From: Rhizophagus irregularis
Taxonomy: Eukaryota; Glomeromycota; Glomeromycetes; Glomerales; Glomeraceae
DNA length: 64,000 bases
Direction: 5' to 3'
Assembly: GCF_026210795.1 (NCBI RefSeq)
Contig: NC_089449.1
Coordinates: 3,100,001 to 3,164,000 of the forward strand
This document shows, one piece after another, positions 1 to 10,766 of this stretch. Under the pieces are notes generated by a model. It did no database searches. It had not been told where the DNA came from and was given only the letters and a program-made list of their open reading frames with translations. The stretch's first letter is position 1. The number at the start of each line of letters is the position of its first letter. Position numbers and translations under genes: made by a program.

Positions 1-1673
1 TTAGTGCACTATAAACTTCTGTCCCTCCATAATTTGAAGTCATCTTTTGAGCAAGATTAATAGCTTCAGATAAAGATTCTTCGGAATAAAGTTGACTTTT
101 AGGGAAAAGAGAATCATGATGACTTCCAAATGAAACTACATTAAAGTAACAATCTTCAGGAATTGAACGTAATAATAATTCAAGTGCTTGCGCAGCCTTC
201 TTCATAGGCTCAACAGACATTGAACCCGATCTATCCCATATCAACAAAAATAAATATATATATTATATTATCGATGTTAATTAAATTTAGTAAAATTATC
301 ACGCTTAATTTAAATTATATCATACCTATCAACGACAAAAATTAGTTCAGTAATAGTTGTATTCAATGAAAATTTCGGAACCAAAGTTAACATAACACAG
401 TTAGTTTGTGTTTCAGGATTGTATTCAAGAAAAGCACTAAAAGATACAAGAAAATCAAATAATTATATTAATTATATTTAAGAATGAATTAATAACAAAT
501 AGATAATATAAATATTTGTATTTACCGTGGTTGATCAAGATCTTTACTTTTAACTACAAGAATAAAATCTTTTTCTAAATAAGTGATTTGATCAGCTAAA
601 GTGATCTTTGAAATTTTAGGATTTTCGTCAATATTCATTTCAGTAGAAATTTTATGTGAAGGTGATTCAATACTTTGAATAATTGAAGTCATTCTACAAG
701 TAACAGTGAGGTCTAAATAAAAATTAGCTTCTTTAGAATATAACACGGCATCAGGCTCAAGAATTTTCCCGTCATTTGATGATGATGTTGAAGTCGAAGT
801 TGAAGAGCCGTATCTTGGCACGATATGAGTTGGAAGAACAAATCGGATTTTCTCTGTTTCAGAATCGTGTTTAAGTTCAGAAACATACGTAATCTTTACG
901 ACTATAGTTTGTCCGGATGTAATATTTCCAATAGAACATTGAAATACATCTGCGGATTCAGATTCTAACAAATATGCGCCATGTCCTTTCTAATCAATTT
1001 AAGAAAAATAATTTAAATGTAAATATATGAATAAATAATAATTTATATTAAAAATTAGTTTTTAAAGGTATTTTTTACCTCAATTGCTTCAGTATATTCT
1101 TGTGCGGCTTTTTTTGCTTCTTTTACGACGCCTTTTACTTTTCTTTGTCCATCAATATCTGCTTCAAATCCGCAGACTGCTGCGGCTTCATGAATGGGAA
1201 ACTTATATCGAGCTTCAATAGGATCTTTTTCAACATTTTTATAAGTTTGGCTGATTGTAACTTTATAAAAGGAAAAAAAAGAAAATAATTATAATATTTA
1301 AATATTTATGTAAATATATATAGGTTACAATTATTTTATAATTTTGACCAAATTTTAACAAACCTTCAGTTATCATATCAACAACTATAAGTGAAATTTA
1401 GAATTTGGAAATTTAATTGATTACATAATAATAATCATAGTACAAACGCCAGATTATCAGTTTTTAAACTTACTATTAGCTTCAATGACAACATTTTGTA
1501 AAGGAATCGGAGTTTCTTTATTCTCAATTACACAACAAAGGCCGTAAATTTGCATCTTGAAATTATTCAATTAATAAATAAATTGAGTATAATAATTAAG
1601 AGAATGAAGAGAGTAGTGTGGGGAATATTTAAAAATTATTTACCGGAAATAAAACTCCTATTGAAACGGGCAG
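1..1673 (-). CDS. VIT and von Willebrand A domain protein, 3'-truncated by window edge
   Basis: Seven exons can be read on the minus strand: 1673-1644, 1555-1474, 1384-1364, 1260-1079, 989-526, 436-326 and 230 to the edge. All introns are GT-AG, 88 to 103 nt, and the frame is kept throughout. The product has an N-terminal VIT domain (LPVSIGVLFP, then QTYKN, then YKFPIHEAAAVCGFEA, then PRYGSS) followed by a VWA domain with the metal-ion-dependent adhesion motif DRSGSM split across the last intron. Proteins of this type (vault/inter-alpha-trypsin family) are usually adhesion or scaffold proteins; no catalytic role is expected. The exon at 1384-1364 is only 21 nt. The first exon is uncertain: the reading frame closes just upstream of 1673, so a further 5' exon or start is missing. 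The C-terminal part lies outside the window. Confidence 0.85.
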
Positions 1674-1990
1674 CTGATCATAAATTAGTTAATTTGTCAT
1701 CAAATATGCAATCGAATCGGACGTAAAACGGATTTGCCGATTTGCTGCCTTGGCGATCTTCTACATATTCTACATAATAAATTAAGATGTTTATCACGAA
1801 TTACGTAAATGACACTTCACTTTAACCTGATATATAAAATTATATCCCCCGGTTATGCGGTTAATAGAGATTTAGCGTAAAGGCGCAGAAAAATAATTTT
1901 ATGAAGCATATACAGTATCTGATGTTGGCAATATAATCGCAGTAGTATTACTAGCAAGCCTTTTAACTGAATTAATACATGCAAAAAAAT
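1674..1990. other. Intergenic stretch between VIT/VWA gene and Harbinger element
   Basis: No supported gene. It may hold the promoter or a missing first exon of the VIT/VWA gene. The short open frame at 1853-2053 on the minus strand crosses the Harbinger terminal repeat and has no recognisable content. Confidence 0.4.
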
Positions 1991-2398
1991 AGCCCTGTTC
2001 ATTTCTGTTCCGTTCCGATCTGATCCGATTTTCACAAAATTTTTTTTGGCCAATCAAAAAACAGCGTAAATTGAGCAGGAAAATCCGCGTTATGATCTAT
2101 TCCATTCTGTTCCGATTTTTTTCTTTTTATTAATTATGTCTAAAAAGGATATTGAATATGCTTTAATGTTATTAACAATACAGGATTTAAATGACTCTTT
2201 TGACTCTTTTAATGATGATGAATTAGATAATAATAATGATTTAATAAAAGAAATACTTCTTGCTTTATCCTCTTTACGTTATCTTGTTCCCCGAAACCAT
2301 ATTCCTAAGTCTCAACATTGGTATCATGAAATCTTACCATTATATGATGATATACGGTTTAAAAAAGTTTTACGAATGGAAAGACAACAGTTTAAGTC

Positions 2399-2866
2399 TA
2401 GTGCTCCGAAACGAGTCGAGTTGACTCGCGAGTTGGTCGAGTCGAGTTGAGTCGAGTCGAGTTGAAAATTACAATCAAATCGATTCGATTCGAGTCGAGT
2501 TAATGATTTAATAAAATCGAGTCGAGTCGAGTTAAGCCGAATTAAACATAATTCCGGCCAAATTTATGGAATTTCCTTTTTTGGAAATTATGTTACACAA
2601 AATCCGAGACGAAAATTTTTTGAAAATTACAAAAATGGAATTTTGTGGAACGGCTATCGCCAAAAAAGGAAATGATCGGCATAGCCGAATTAAAATCACG
2701 TGATTTAATTCGACTCGACTCGATTCGGTTTGACGGGCCAACTCGACTCGAATCGAGTCGAGTTTATATTTTTATAATTTTGACTCGACTCGACTCGACT
2801 CGATTTAACTCGAGTCAAATCGAGTTTACATATAACTCGACTCGACTCAACTTGTTCGGAGCTCTA
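2399..2866. mobile_element. SSR-rich non-autonomous insertion (hAT-like ends)
   Basis: The ends are short inverted repeats, TAGTGCTCCGAA on the left and TAGAGCTCCGAA on the complementary right end. AGTTTAA lies at 2389-2395 and again at 2867-2873, consistent with a target duplication, with three extra bases on the left side. The body is mostly repeated GAGTC/GACTC pentamers in inverted halves around a core containing TTCCGGCCAAATTTAT and CACGTGA. It carries no gene. The hAT-like label rests only on the TAGNG ends and on a duplication of about 7 to 8 bp. Confidence 0.55.
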
Positions 2867-3274
2867 AGTTTAACAAGCTAGTACAAGTTTTACAGAACGA
2901 TACAGTTTTTCAAAACAAAGGAAATAAGCCACAGGCACCAGTTGAATTTCAATTAGTAATATTTCTTAGGCGTTTAGGTTCTAAAGATGATATTTTAAGT
3001 ATTTGTTCTCGATTTGGAATATGTGAAGGTACTGTAATTCTTTATATTAACCGTGTAATAAAGGCCATTAGAAATAAAAAATTGGAGTTTGTTCAATGGC
3101 CTAAAAATAATAATAATCGTGCTATTGTTCATGCAGGATTTCAAGCTATTGGGGGGTTTCAGAATATTATTGGAGTAATAGATGGGACTCATTTTATTTT
3201 AAATGAAGCACCTGCACAAGATCCAACAGCATTTTTTACAAGAAAAAAAAGATATGCGATTCATTGTCAAGGAA

Positions 3275-3539
3275 CCCTATAAAAAAAGAATGTCCGGAAA
3301 TTGTAGCTGAAAACGTCCGGAAAATATTTATTTGTCTGGAATATGTCTGGAATATTGCAATATTCTGGACGTTGGAAAATTTCCATTTTCCGGAAAATGT
3401 CCAGAAAATGTCTAGGAGGGTTCAGACCCAGCGTCCAGAAAGTGTCCGGAATATTGCAATTTTCTGGACATTTTCTGGACACACGGACATTTTCCGGATG
3501 TTTTTAGCTACAATTTCCGGACATTTTTTTTTTACAGGG
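3275..3539. mobile_element. 265-bp palindromic MITE, copy 1
   Basis: Starts CCCTATAAAAAAAG and ends TTTTTTTTTACAGGG, with long complementary arms carrying repeated TGTCCGGA motifs (GTCCGGAAATTGTAGCT and its complement). GAA flanks both sides (3272-3274 and 3540-3542), a 3-bp target duplication. A second copy of the same length lies at 58394-58658. The short ORFs within are products of the palindrome. Confidence 0.85.
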
Positions 3540-4165
3540 GAATTGTTGATTTTAAAGGAATTTTTATTAATTATATAATAGGATAGCCGGGATCAGTGCA
3601 TGATGCACAAGTCTATGCTAATTCTGATTTTTTTCTTAATAAAGCAAAATATATTGAAGGAGATGATTATGTGTTAGGTGATTCAGCATATCCGATCTCT
3701 TCCTTTTTAATTACTCCTTTTAAAAATCCATTTAATTATCGACAACGTCAATTTAACTTTATTCATTCAAAACATAGAGTTGTTGTAGAACATGCCTTTG
3801 GTAGATTAAAGGCTAGATTCAAAGCATTAAAAGAATTATCTGTAAAAGATATAAAGACAGCAATTAAATTAGCAGATTGTGCTATATTATTGCATAACTT
3901 TCTTGAAATTTGTGGGGAAATTTGGGAGATTAATGATCAAAATAATGATGACGATGATAATTATAATGATCAATATGATTGGGAAGATGAAAGTGATGAA
4001 ATTTTAAAATTAGAAGGCGAACTTAAAAGAGAAAGAATGTTAAATTAATATGTAGCATAACAAGTAATTAATAAACAAATTTTACAAAAAAATATTTTAT
4101 ATTTATATTATATTTAACAAATATATGTAATTATATAAGGTAAACTTCAAATCTATAAAAAATTT

Positions 4166-5280
4166 TCATTCATTATTTTTGCGAAATTTCAACATTTCCA
4201 ACTCTAATTTAACCTTCTCATTTTCAGCACGCAATCTTTCTATCTCCAATTTACTCTTTTTCAACTCGTATTGCTGAATTAATTTCTTTTCCTCCAATTC
4301 GAATTTCTTTTGGCTTTCACGCTCCTCTAAGTCTAGTTTTTTTTCATAAAACCTATCCCTTGATTCTCCTATTGCTGCAATTACCCCAGATATACCTTCA
4401 ATTCCTGTTGATTTTCTTTTCTTTTTTCGTGTTTCATCGGCTTTATAATTTTCTTTATTATCTGAATTTTCGCCATCAGAAATAGGAGGAGAATTTGAAG
4501 TTGAATCTGTAACATAATCCGGGTTGATAGCTTTACTCTGTGACAAAATTTCTTCCATTTGTGAGAACCAAATCCATTCTACACTACCTTCACCAGTAGA
4601 ATTAGCTTTTTTCTTTTTTTGCAAATATGTTTCATGCAATTTTCCAACCTTATTTCTAATTTGATCAAGAGTACGACCTGGTAACACGTTTTCACTTATA
4701 ATTTTTTGATAAACCTTCACCTTTCCCCATTTCCATTCTTCCAAATTTTCTTTCCAAAACTCAAGCAATATTTTAATTTCGCTATCTGTCCACTTGGCAT
4801 CATCATTTGATTTAACTTCTTTTTTCAAGACCTGCTTTTTACGTTTAGTACCTTTAATTGGTGGCTAAAGTAAGTAAAAAAGTAAGTCTTAATTTATAGA
4901 AATCTAATTAAGTGTATTAAACTGAAATTTTTACCATAGAAACTTCAATTTTTTGTGGTTCTTCTTGGGTAGTTTCCACGTCTAGCTATTTGTAAATAGA
5001 ATATATTAAAATAAAGTAAATAAAATTAATACTAGACAAAAACATAAATACAAACATCTTTAGTAGATTCAGTAAGGTCATCAGAAAGGTCAATAATTGT
5101 TTGAGTTATTTCTTTATGAGTTAAAGTTGATTCAGATGCAATCATCTTAATGGGCAAATTACTTTGTTTTAATGTGGTCGATTCTGGACGTATAGTAACA
5201 TGGAGTTTTACATTTGTATTAACGTCCTTATTGCTTGCTGACAAAACTTTTTTCTTGTTTTTAGAAGTTATTGAAGTCAT
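4166..5280 (-). CDS. Myb/SANT-like DNA-binding protein of the Harbinger element
   Basis: Three exons on the minus strand, 5280-5056, 4985-4935 and 4864-4166, joined by introns of 70 nt each, give about 325 residues with ATG at 5280 and both junctions in phase 0. The N-terminus is Ser/Thr/Lys-rich. The middle has a Myb/SANT-like helix-turn-helix (WTDSEIKILLEFWKE, then GRTLDQIRNKVGKL, then WIWFSQMEEIL). The C-terminal 90 residues are a charged coiled coil (ERESQKKFELEEKK). In PIF/Harbinger elements such a protein helps carry the transposase to the nucleus and bind the transposon ends. No stop interrupts this gene, so it may still encode a protein although the transposase does not. Confidence 0.75.
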
Positions 5281-5456
5281 TGTTAGTAAATTTAAACGCG
5301 AGACTGTAAAAAACGCGTATTCAGAACATTCGGATCATCAATTTTTTTGATCTGTTAATCCGGTTATTGATCCGATTTTTAAATGAATTTGATTAGCTAA
5401 AAAATTTTGTGAAAATCGGATCAGATCGAAATGGAACAGAAATGGACAGGGCTAAT

Positions 5457-5853
5457 GTAATCTGTCACGTGTACAATGTAACCTTTTTACAAACGTACAA
5501 TTTTTACTTTTTTTTAGCTATTCCTTTTCCATGAGTTTTTTTTGCATATATAATAATGTTTTCATGAACCACAGACTCAGGATCATAAGCTAAAATAATT
5601 CTAATACCATGCGATACATATTAGGCCACACAAATTCGATTTTTCGGTTCATGTAACATTGAAATTTAAATCGACTTGGGAACCTGGAATTTATATTTAT
5701 TAATAAAAAGTTTTATATGTAAGACCGTGAAATCTGATTGGTCAATTTTAAAGGATATCTAATTACCTATACTATATATGTACGACAAATCAGAAATTTT
5801 AAAAGATTTAAGGTTTACTTGTTGAAAAAATTGCAAAAATGGAAGACTTGTAC
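5457..5853. other. Spacer between Harbinger and Polinton-like elements
   Basis: No firm gene. On the minus strand a short open frame ends at 5504 and reads SHGIRIILAYDPESVVHEN and onward; it could be a remnant exon, but I do not recognise it. A weak open frame on the plus strand appears to continue across the Polinton-like insertion into 29747-29840 (KWKTC then TDRLILHLSSDWW), so the target may have been a decayed coding sequence. Confidence 0.3.
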
Positions 5854-6761
5854 AGTAGGGCAAACTTGGGGGTTCTGGGACAGCAGCTATCACATAGGTC
5901 TAACCATAATTTAGTGTACCCCCAGACCACCTAGCCTTGATTTCTGATATGATAACACTATACCTGTTTTTCTATCCCCAGACCACCTAACCTTGATTCC
6001 CGATATGTTATTACTTGATAGCTAAAAAAGAACCCCCAAGCATTGTAGATAAGATTAAAATCATATATTCCTAGGCATTATTACCACGCATGGATCCATT
6101 CCAGGGTATCATAATTTTATGCTATATCAGATTGCCTTTATAAGTGCCAAAGGTATGAAGGACACGAAGTGTCTGTAATACCGATGGCACGATTCAGCAA
6201 TCCATTGTGGCATACTATTTTTATGATACTCTAAAATGGATTCATTTGATGATTTAAGCCATTCATGCTCTAACCAAAAATTTTTAGCAGGAAGGCAACT
6301 AGACATATTGTAAAGCTTTTCCTGCTATACGAAAAAATCTGGGACAGTGAAGTCTAACCAAAAATCTAACCCAGGTCTAACCAAAAATGTATAGCAGGAA
6401 GGCAACTAGATATGTTTTAAAGCTTTTCCTCCTATACGAAAAAATCTGGGACAGCGAAGTCTAACCAAAAATCCAACCCAGGTCTAACCAAAAAATGTAT
6501 AGCAGGAAGGCAACTAGATATATTGTAAAGCTTTCCCTGCAATACGAAAAAATCTGGGACAACAGGTCTAACCAAAAGTCTAACCAAAAATCCGTCCGAG
6601 GTCTAACCAAAAAATATACAGCAGGAAGACAACTAGACATATTGTAAAGCTTCTCCTGCAATACGAAAAAATCTGGGACAATAAAGTCTAACCAAAATTT
6701 AACCCTAATCATAAATTGCTCTGATTCTTTGACGAAGCCTATTTTCATACCGATTTTGATA
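5854..6761. repeat. Left terminal inverted repeat of outer element
   Basis: About 908 bp that match the 912-bp repeat seen at three other ends (16998-17285 plus 29118-29741, 17286-18197, 28201-29112). It contains four subterminal units of 105 to 118 bp, each with TCTAACCAAAAA, GCAGGAAGGCAACTAGA and ATACGAAAAAATCTGGGACA. The minus-strand ORF at 6461-6748 lies wholly in these units and is not considered a gene. Confidence 0.85.
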
Positions 6762-6948
6762 CAGCTTTCTATCTATATGGACTGAACTGGGTTCAGACTC
6801 AAATCAAACTGGGTTCAAACTTGGATCGAACTGGGTTCAGACTCAAATCAAACTGGGTTCAAACTTGGATCGAACTGGGTTCAGACTCAGATTGAACTGG
6901 ATTCAAACTTGGATCGAACTGGATTCAGACTCAGATAAAACTGAGATT
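6762..6948. repeat. Minisatellite inserted at inner edge of left terminal repeat
   Basis: Roughly 22-bp units alternating GAACTGGGTTCAGACTCAAA and AACTGGGTTCAAACTTGGAT, about seven in all. It is found only in the outer element. The TIR inner edge (ATTGCTCTGATTCTTTG through CCGATTTTGATA) is present on both sides of it, at 6714-6761 and 6949-6996, so the array sits between a duplicated boundary. Confidence 0.8.
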
Positions 6949-7172
6949 GCTCTGATTCTTTGTCGAAGCCTATTTTCATACCGATTTTGATAATAACTTC
7001 CAATATGAGATTGACATCGACCACTAGATGAACCTGTAGGTTTACCACATACAGCACAAGGAAAGCGTGATTTTGTCTTCCAATGAATGCGACAACCTTC
7101 TGGCCTCACACAAGGACGACCACAAGGCTTTCCTGTGTTATGTAAATATTCACAAGTATATTCTCCAATCAT
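6903..7172 (-). CDS. Small Cys/His-rich protein, outer copy (C-terminus extended)
   Basis: About 89 residues from ATG at 7172 (MIGEYTCEYLHNTG). Conserved Cys/His pattern: CEY, CGRPC, GCRIHW, CAVCGK, GRCQSHI, then a basic YYQNRYENRLRQR tail. The spacing suggests a small zinc-binding fold; the function is unknown. The longer frame to 7307 has no supported start. The inner copy ends RAIYD, but here the minisatellite at 6762-6948 replaces the stop and adds about 13 Ser/Glu-rich residues. A diverged relative lies at 59693-59926, so this is a real gene family and not a chance ORF. Confidence 0.7.
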   Translation of the reverse strand: MIGEYTCEYLHNTGKPCGRPCVRPEGCRIHWKTKSRFPCAVCGKPTGSSSGRCQSHIGSYYQNRYENRLRQRIRAISVLSESESSSIQV

Positions 7173-7224
7173 TTTTATTAAGTATAAATAAGTTAAATTA
7201 AAAAAAACTTTACATGATATAAAA

Positions 7225-7602
7225 ATGATGTCTACCCAAGCTATACCAGCTAAGCCAACATACCGTGAAATTGAATCAGTTCTAATTGCTGTAATTAAAG
7301 CAGGCATCCTTTACAAGAAACCAAAGGATGGTAAATTCATGTTATGTTACAAACAAAGGATAATCAAATTGCGTCAAGCAGAAGAACCAGAAAATTTTGT
7401 TCTTGAAACAGCACAATCTATTCTACCTAATGAGACAAAGTATCAGCAAATCTTGGAAAATTATAAGACCTGGTATAGCAGAGAGCCAAAACTTTTGTCT
7501 GCTATTAATAAGCTATACAGGTTATACTATGAATTGGCAAAAGACTACTTCCTCACAGACTCCCAAGCAGATGATGAGGTAGAAGACTATCTTAATTCAT
7601 AA
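7225..7602 (+). CDS. Conserved 125-residue protein of Polinton-like element, outer copy
   Basis: Open from ATG at 7225 (a second ATG follows at once) to 7602, 125 residues, mixed charged and hydrophobic with YRLYYELAKDYF near the end and an acidic terminus. It is divergent from the Cys-rich gene with only 52 bp between starts, which must hold both promoters, and is convergent with the integrase gene, overlapping its 3' end by 11 bp. I do not recognise the family. The inner copy carries a CAA to TAA stop, so only this copy is intact. Confidence 0.65.
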   Translation: MMSTQAIPAKPTYREIESVLIAVIKAGILYKKPKDGKFMLCYKQRIIKLRQAEEPENFVLETAQSILPNETKYQQILENYKTWYSREPKLLSAINKLYRLYYELAKDYFLTDSQADDEVEDYLNS

Positions 7603-8700
7603 GTACCCATTGTGGTGGAAGTTCTGTATCATCTGGTATAACCAAAAGTTCTTCCCTCACAAAGGATCTCTCTGATTCTTTACCATCATCATCAATAAGC
7701 CAGTACAAAACTGGTTGATTTTTCTGTGTTAAAGACATATGGATATGATAAATCTTAGGTGACCAATTCATATCTCCTGCTCGACGTCTTCCACCTTCCA
7801 GATCATTTGGTTCAAGTAAGTACTTTACACTTATATCAGGTGGTAGTTTCTCCTCTTCATACCCAACAGGTCCATCACGAGGATAAGAAGATCTGGAAGA
7901 TACTCGTGATTTTTTTATAGCTACAGCAGGAGATATACCAAGTTGTTGGGTCACTGAGTTATTTATACTTTCTACAGCAATAGGTAAGTTTTTTACCCAG
8001 ACTCGAGATCTCATTTTACCTAAAGTTAGTAAGTCAGATGCATCTTGAGAGGGAAATAGTTTCTCAACCAAGGTACGGTTATATCGCTCCACAATGCCAA
8101 CAGTACGCTTAGACTTGGCCTTCTGAATCTTTACACCATGGGAAGTCAACAGCTTTTCACACTCACCTTTAAACTCTGAACCCTATCTGTAATCAATAAT
8201 TTTGGCCAAGTGAGCGGACATGTTGTATCATCATATACCTTTTTAAAAGCCCGAGCAATAGTATGAGAAGTTAGGATTCCCTGTCGATCTTTAACACTGG
8301 TTGAACCTATAGGGACACTTTCTTTATACCTCGATGCTATATCAACTATATTGAGACAGAAAAGATAAGTCACATGTCCAACCTTGTCATATGGCATATA
8401 CAAAATGTCAGCTTGATGAACTTCATTGGGAACTTGTATAGAACTAAAACTTACACGAGGGATAAATCGGGGACGAGGTTTGTGGACTTGATGTACTGCC
8501 TGTCTTTCAAGCCAATCCTGCACTTCATCTAAGGTGAAATCATATCCAGCATTTTGTGATGTCTCATACAATTTTTTGGCAGTCCTCTGATATCCAGATG
8601 GTTGATAAAATATTCTGCATAAAGTCAAAGTCACCTCTACATTTCGTGCTTCATCAGAATCTATTTTAATAATAGGTATCAATGGGAGTTGAACAGGCAT
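7592..8700 (-). pseudogene. Polinton-type integrase, outer copy, frameshifted
   Basis: Same protein as the intact inner gene at 26499-27608, starting at ATG 8700 (MPVQLPLIPI). One G is missing in the run that follows the second catalytic aspartate (ITDRG region near 8185): three G here against four in the inner copy. The frame then changes and stops at 8146, while the C-terminal half (from MTSHGVK) stays open as 8149-7592. The product would lack the third catalytic residue, so this integrase should be inactive unless the missing base is a sequencing error in a homopolymer. Confidence 0.85.
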
Positions 8701-10766
8701 ATCTTGATCTGCTAAATAGCAACTTTGCTTTACGTAAAGAGCTGATATTAGAGGAAACAAATAATATTTCCAATAAGGAGAAAATCCGTAAACTCACAAA
8801 GGAGATAGAGGCATGTGAATGATATATCTTCTATCTTGAAAAAAATCTTGTTTCACGTGAGGATGAGATCGATCAGTTAAAGGCAGAGTGTCAGTCCACT
8901 TTAGTTGAACTTGGAAAGTATCGAGATCACTTAGAGTTAAAGGAAGAGGCACTTGTTGCCCAGGATGAACGTATCATTCAACTTGAAGACACAGTAGATA
9001 AACTCAAAAAACGCATTCAAGAATTATCTTTATGTAAAGGAAAGATAGAAATGGATAAAGATAATGAATTATTCAATCCTATTCTAAGAATACTAGACCG
9101 CCGACGGGCAGTTGCAGATTGTGTGTCTGAGATTAGACTATTTTTTGATCGGAATAGGATTCCAATTCCACAAGACATAGATGATGTCTTTAATGCTACC
9201 ACTCAAAGTCTTGATGAAATTATTCGTCAAGCTGCTCTAATGCAAGAAATTGGTGTAGACCAACTAAATCAGATAGAAGGATTGCAGACATTACTTGGAG
9301 AATCTTTAGATCGTACAAATGCTCTTAATCAAGACTTAATAAGAGTACGTGATGATTTTACATATGAGACAAATGCTTGTAGACACTGGAAAACTGTTGC
9401 ACAACAGAATCAAGCACGTATTGCAGGAATACAAATAGCCAATCTAGGTATACGTTTTCTGAATAGACGTAAAGATGCACAACTGGCAAACCAGCAGAAT
9501 CAGCTGGTAAATCAACAGAATCAGATAGCAAACCAACAGAATCAGATAGCTGAGCATAGAAGGAATGCACACAGGCTGATGTTACGCCATAATGCTGATA
9601 CAGAACGTTGGAGAAGAAGGCATGCAGGTTGTATACGTCAGGCACAAAACTGGCAAAGACAATATAGGATTTCACAGACCCAGGTACAAGTACAGGCCCA
9701 AAATATTTTAAATTTACAACAACAAATATTAGCGTTACAAAACAATCCTCCAAACATGGCTACAATACAAGATGTCATGCATACTATATCACCAGGTCTT
9801 GCACAGTTACCATTTTATGATGGACAAGAGCCGCCAGACTCTTATTATCAAAAGCTTAGAGCTGTCAATGAGATGGCTCGTCCATTAGCTTTTGCTGGTT
9901 TTAATGCTGCTATGAGGTGCAATGTCATGAAAAATAAAATGTCTGGTAGATTTATTCCTGTTCCAGTAAATAATCCATATAATGGCAATGCTGCTATTAA
10001 TACAGAACCAGAGTTTCTAAACTGGCTGCAAGGAAAATATAGAGATGTGATGGTTGGAACAAATCAAGGTGCTATAATAGCACTCATGAATGAATCATTT
10101 TCTCCTATAGATACACCAGATACATATGCAAAAAGAATTCGATCATTAGCACAAGGACAAGTATATGCTGAAATTTTACCTTATCTATATAATCATTTGC
10201 CTGATGCTTTAGAAATGAGAATTAGAATTGCTGCTCCTGCTGATCTTGATGCTTTCTTTAATGAGTTGCGTAATAAATGGTATGAAAGTGGAGGGCGAAA
10301 AAATCCAACCACTATAGTAGAACAACCACAGAATAGAACTGCATTAGAAAAGCTTGCAGATATAGCAATACGTCTTGGCTATACTGGTGACATAACAAAT
10401 CCTGTAGCAATACATACTTTCATTGAGAGTGATCTTACCAGAAAGTTAGGTGGACAAACACAACATCTAAGAAGAGATCACTTCGGAACCGGTCAGGTTA
10501 AAAAGGTGACAAAGACAACCAAATCTTCTCCTAAACGTCATTGCTCAAACTGTGGTAGAACAGGTCATTCCAAAAACAAGTGCCCACGGAGTAGACGTGC
10601 TAAGAAAGTTAACAATACTCACATAGTTGACTATGAAGAATCTGAAAGTGATGAGGAAACTGATGAAGAAACTGAGGAAGAGTTAACTGAAGAAGAGGAG
10701 GAGGAGGATGAACCTCAGAATTGCTTTAGTGTAAAAAAAAAACTCGTCAACGTGGAGTTTCGGTAA
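8682..10766 (+). pseudogene. Gag-like nucleocapsid protein, outer copy, with premature TGA
   Basis: Homologue of the 694-residue inner gag at 24433-26517. ATG at 8682 (MGVEQAYLDLL), but an in-frame TGA at 8820-8822 replaces the CGA of the inner copy. Translation could restart at ATG 9051 (MDKDNELF), which would leave a 571-residue product that lacks the N-terminal coiled coil. The rest is intact: Gln-rich repeats (NQQNQ), the central Gag-like region, a CX2CX4HX4C zinc knuckle (CSNCGRTGHSKNKC) and an acidic Glu-rich tail. The frame ends just after a run of ten A (10733-10742), where a -1 shift opens the protease frame. Confidence 0.8.

Larger units (their letters stand above)
2136..4048 (+). 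pseudogene. Harbinger transposase (DDE_Tnp_4), broken
   Basis: Three blocks make up one transposase: 2136-2395, 2874-3271 and 3543-4048. The catalytic triad is visible as VIDGTHF, LGDSAY and VEHAFGRLK, the typical order for PIF/Harbinger transposases, which cut and paste the element with help from a Myb-like partner. The gene is interrupted by a 468-bp SSR-rich insertion after codon QQF, by a 265-bp MITE, and by a TAG at 3584-3586 where the family has the W of the GWPGSVHD motif (a TGG to TAG change). Removing each insertion with one copy of its flanking duplication brings the reading frame back, which shows these are late insertions into a once intact gene. The tail is acidic (DDDDNYND). Confidence 0.85.
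1991..5453. mobile_element. PIF/Harbinger DNA transposon, degraded
   Basis: The ends are inverted repeats of roughly 60 bp: the left begins AGCCCTGTTCATTTCTGTTC at 1991 and the right ends in the imperfect reverse complement at 5453. A direct AAT flanks both ends (1988-1990 and 5454-5456), matching the 3-bp target duplication of this superfamily. Inside are the two genes typical of PIF/Harbinger, a DDE_Tnp_4 transposase on the plus strand and a Myb/SANT-like protein on the minus strand, in convergent orientation. The transposase is broken, so this copy cannot move by itself. Two smaller elements sit inside it (2399-2866 and 3275-3539). Confidence 0.85.

Noticed and set aside
3264-3578. ORFs of 71-104 codons in the 265-bp MITE and its second copy
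   Set aside because: Open on both strands as a result of the palindrome and its TGTCCGGA repeats.
5847-5855. 9-bp target duplication CTTGTACAG for the outer Polinton-like element
   Set aside because: It fits this insertion alone. The nested insertion shows only CCTGG, and a 5-bp duplication with AGTAGG ends explains both.
6461-6748. 95-codon ORF repeated in every terminal repeat (also 17015-17290, 17893-18180, 28140-28505)
   Set aside because: It follows the subterminal unit array, encodes repeats of the unit and differs in ends between copies; treated as part of the terminal repeat.
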